Origin: Bradyrhizobium sp. WSM3983
Lineage (GTDB): Bacteria > Pseudomonadota > Alphaproteobacteria > Rhizobiales > Xanthobacteraceae
Length of the DNA stretch: 64,000 bases
NCBI RefSeq assembly: GCF_000473045.1
Contig: NZ_AXAY01000037.1
Location: 1-64,000, forward strand
Direction: 5' to 3'
Position 1 is the stretch's first letter. Each line of letters starts with the position of its first letter. Shown here one piece after another: positions 63,732 through 64,000 of this stretch. The notes beneath the pieces are model-generated. The model was given only the letters and a program-made list of their open reading frames with translations. It searched no databases and was not told where the DNA came from. The translations under genes were made by a program, and so were the position numbers.

Positions 63732-64000
63732 CTAGCCCCGCCGCTTCGCATTCACGGCGATCGCCATCAGCGTGCGCTGGGCGATGGCGGCGGCCAGCGT
63801 CGATTGCTTGCGGGTGTCGAGCGCGGCGGTCGCTAGCTGCTCGATGACGCCGGCAAGCCTTGCCACGCTCAAATTGCGCAGCGCAGTTTCGACCGCGGGC
63901 TTTCGCGAAAAATGCAGCCGCGGATATCCGCCGTCGAGCACGGCGGAGGCCGGCGTGCCGTCGGCGATGGCGAGGGCGGATTTGTGCAGCCATGCGGCCT
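63732..64000 (-). CDS. holA: DNA polymerase III delta subunit HolA, C-terminal part
   Basis: Clamp-loader subunit that opens the beta sliding clamp. Only the C-terminal 89 residues are in the window (AAWLHKSALAIADGTPASAVL, then DGGYPRLHFSRKPAVETALRNL and ending VNAKRRG). The pattern, with HFSRKPAVETALRN and LAAAIAQRTLMAIAV, is that of alphaproteobacterial HolA tails. The rest, including the start, lies beyond 64000. It converges on parB, as in other Rhizobiales. Confidence 0.8.
   Translation of the reverse strand, partial: AAWLHKSALAIADGTPASAVLDGGYPRLHFSRKPAVETALRNLSVARLAGVIEQLATAALDTRKQSTLAAAIAQRTLMAIAVNAKRRG

Overview
The window is chromosomal DNA from an alphaproteobacterium of the Bradyrhizobium type. 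The evidence is high GC content, Bradyrhizobiaceae-like intergenic palindromes in several families, a dnaK promoter that fits exactly the RpoH consensus described for Bradyrhizobium japonicum, the hrcA-grpE/rph/rdgB/hemW and ppsR-maf-coaE-dnaQ // hemJ-rho-mnmE-mnmG-rsmG-parA-parB gene orders, and perfect alphaproteobacterial parS sites. No tRNA, rRNA or CRISPR array was seen.

Layout. 1-381: frameshifted tail of an IS transposase and a palindromic repeat. 382-1847: gpmA, dapB. 1951-8742, all on the minus strand: a type I secretion locus read as RTX repeat protein, hairpin, ABC exporter, HlyD adaptor, LuxR-type regulator, M23 peptidase; this is the most distinctive accessory module. 9139-14793: DUF1330 protein, pyrF, flavin reductase, pmtA-like methyltransferase, dnaJ, dnaK. 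15190-25783: a secreted unknown, an exported nicotinamidase-like enzyme, grpE-hrcA diverging from rph-rdgB-hemW, an LppC/LpoA-like lipoprotein, then rsmI-yraN-gshB. 26228-31821: cpaBCDE of a Tad/Flp pilus, with an opposing tadD-like gene and a PilZ protein. 32038-38946: a ComM/YifB ATPase, a small lower-GC accessory patch (orphan protein and methyltransferase), and a hybrid histidine kinase. 39094-43834, minus strand: hisB-DUF2628-hisH-hisA-hisF-hisE-coaA. 44027-47725: hslV-DUF2585-hslU and a polytopic membrane protein. 47909-50677, minus strand: timA-like, mltA, smr. 51088-51573: secB.

51583-63518 is the replication and segregation region. Minus-strand ppsR-maf-coaE-dnaQ diverges from plus-strand hemJ-rho-mnmE-mnmG-rsmG-parA-parB across a 447-bp non-coding segment (54411-54857). 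That is where the Caulobacter-type gene order places oriC. It holds DnaA-box-like sequences, an AT-rich dyad and a CtrA-like site. Four perfect parS sites and one variant lie 4-6.5 kb to its right, so the origin and the centromere look physically coupled. The window ends inside holA (minus strand).

The genes work together in recognisable sets: protein quality control (dnaJ, dnaK, grpE, hrcA, hslV, hslU, secB), histidine biosynthesis, tRNA wobble modification (mnmE, mnmG), chromosome segregation (parA, parB, parS), Tad pilus outer parts, and a self-contained calcium-binding-protein export operon. All function calls come from reading the sequence; no database search was run.
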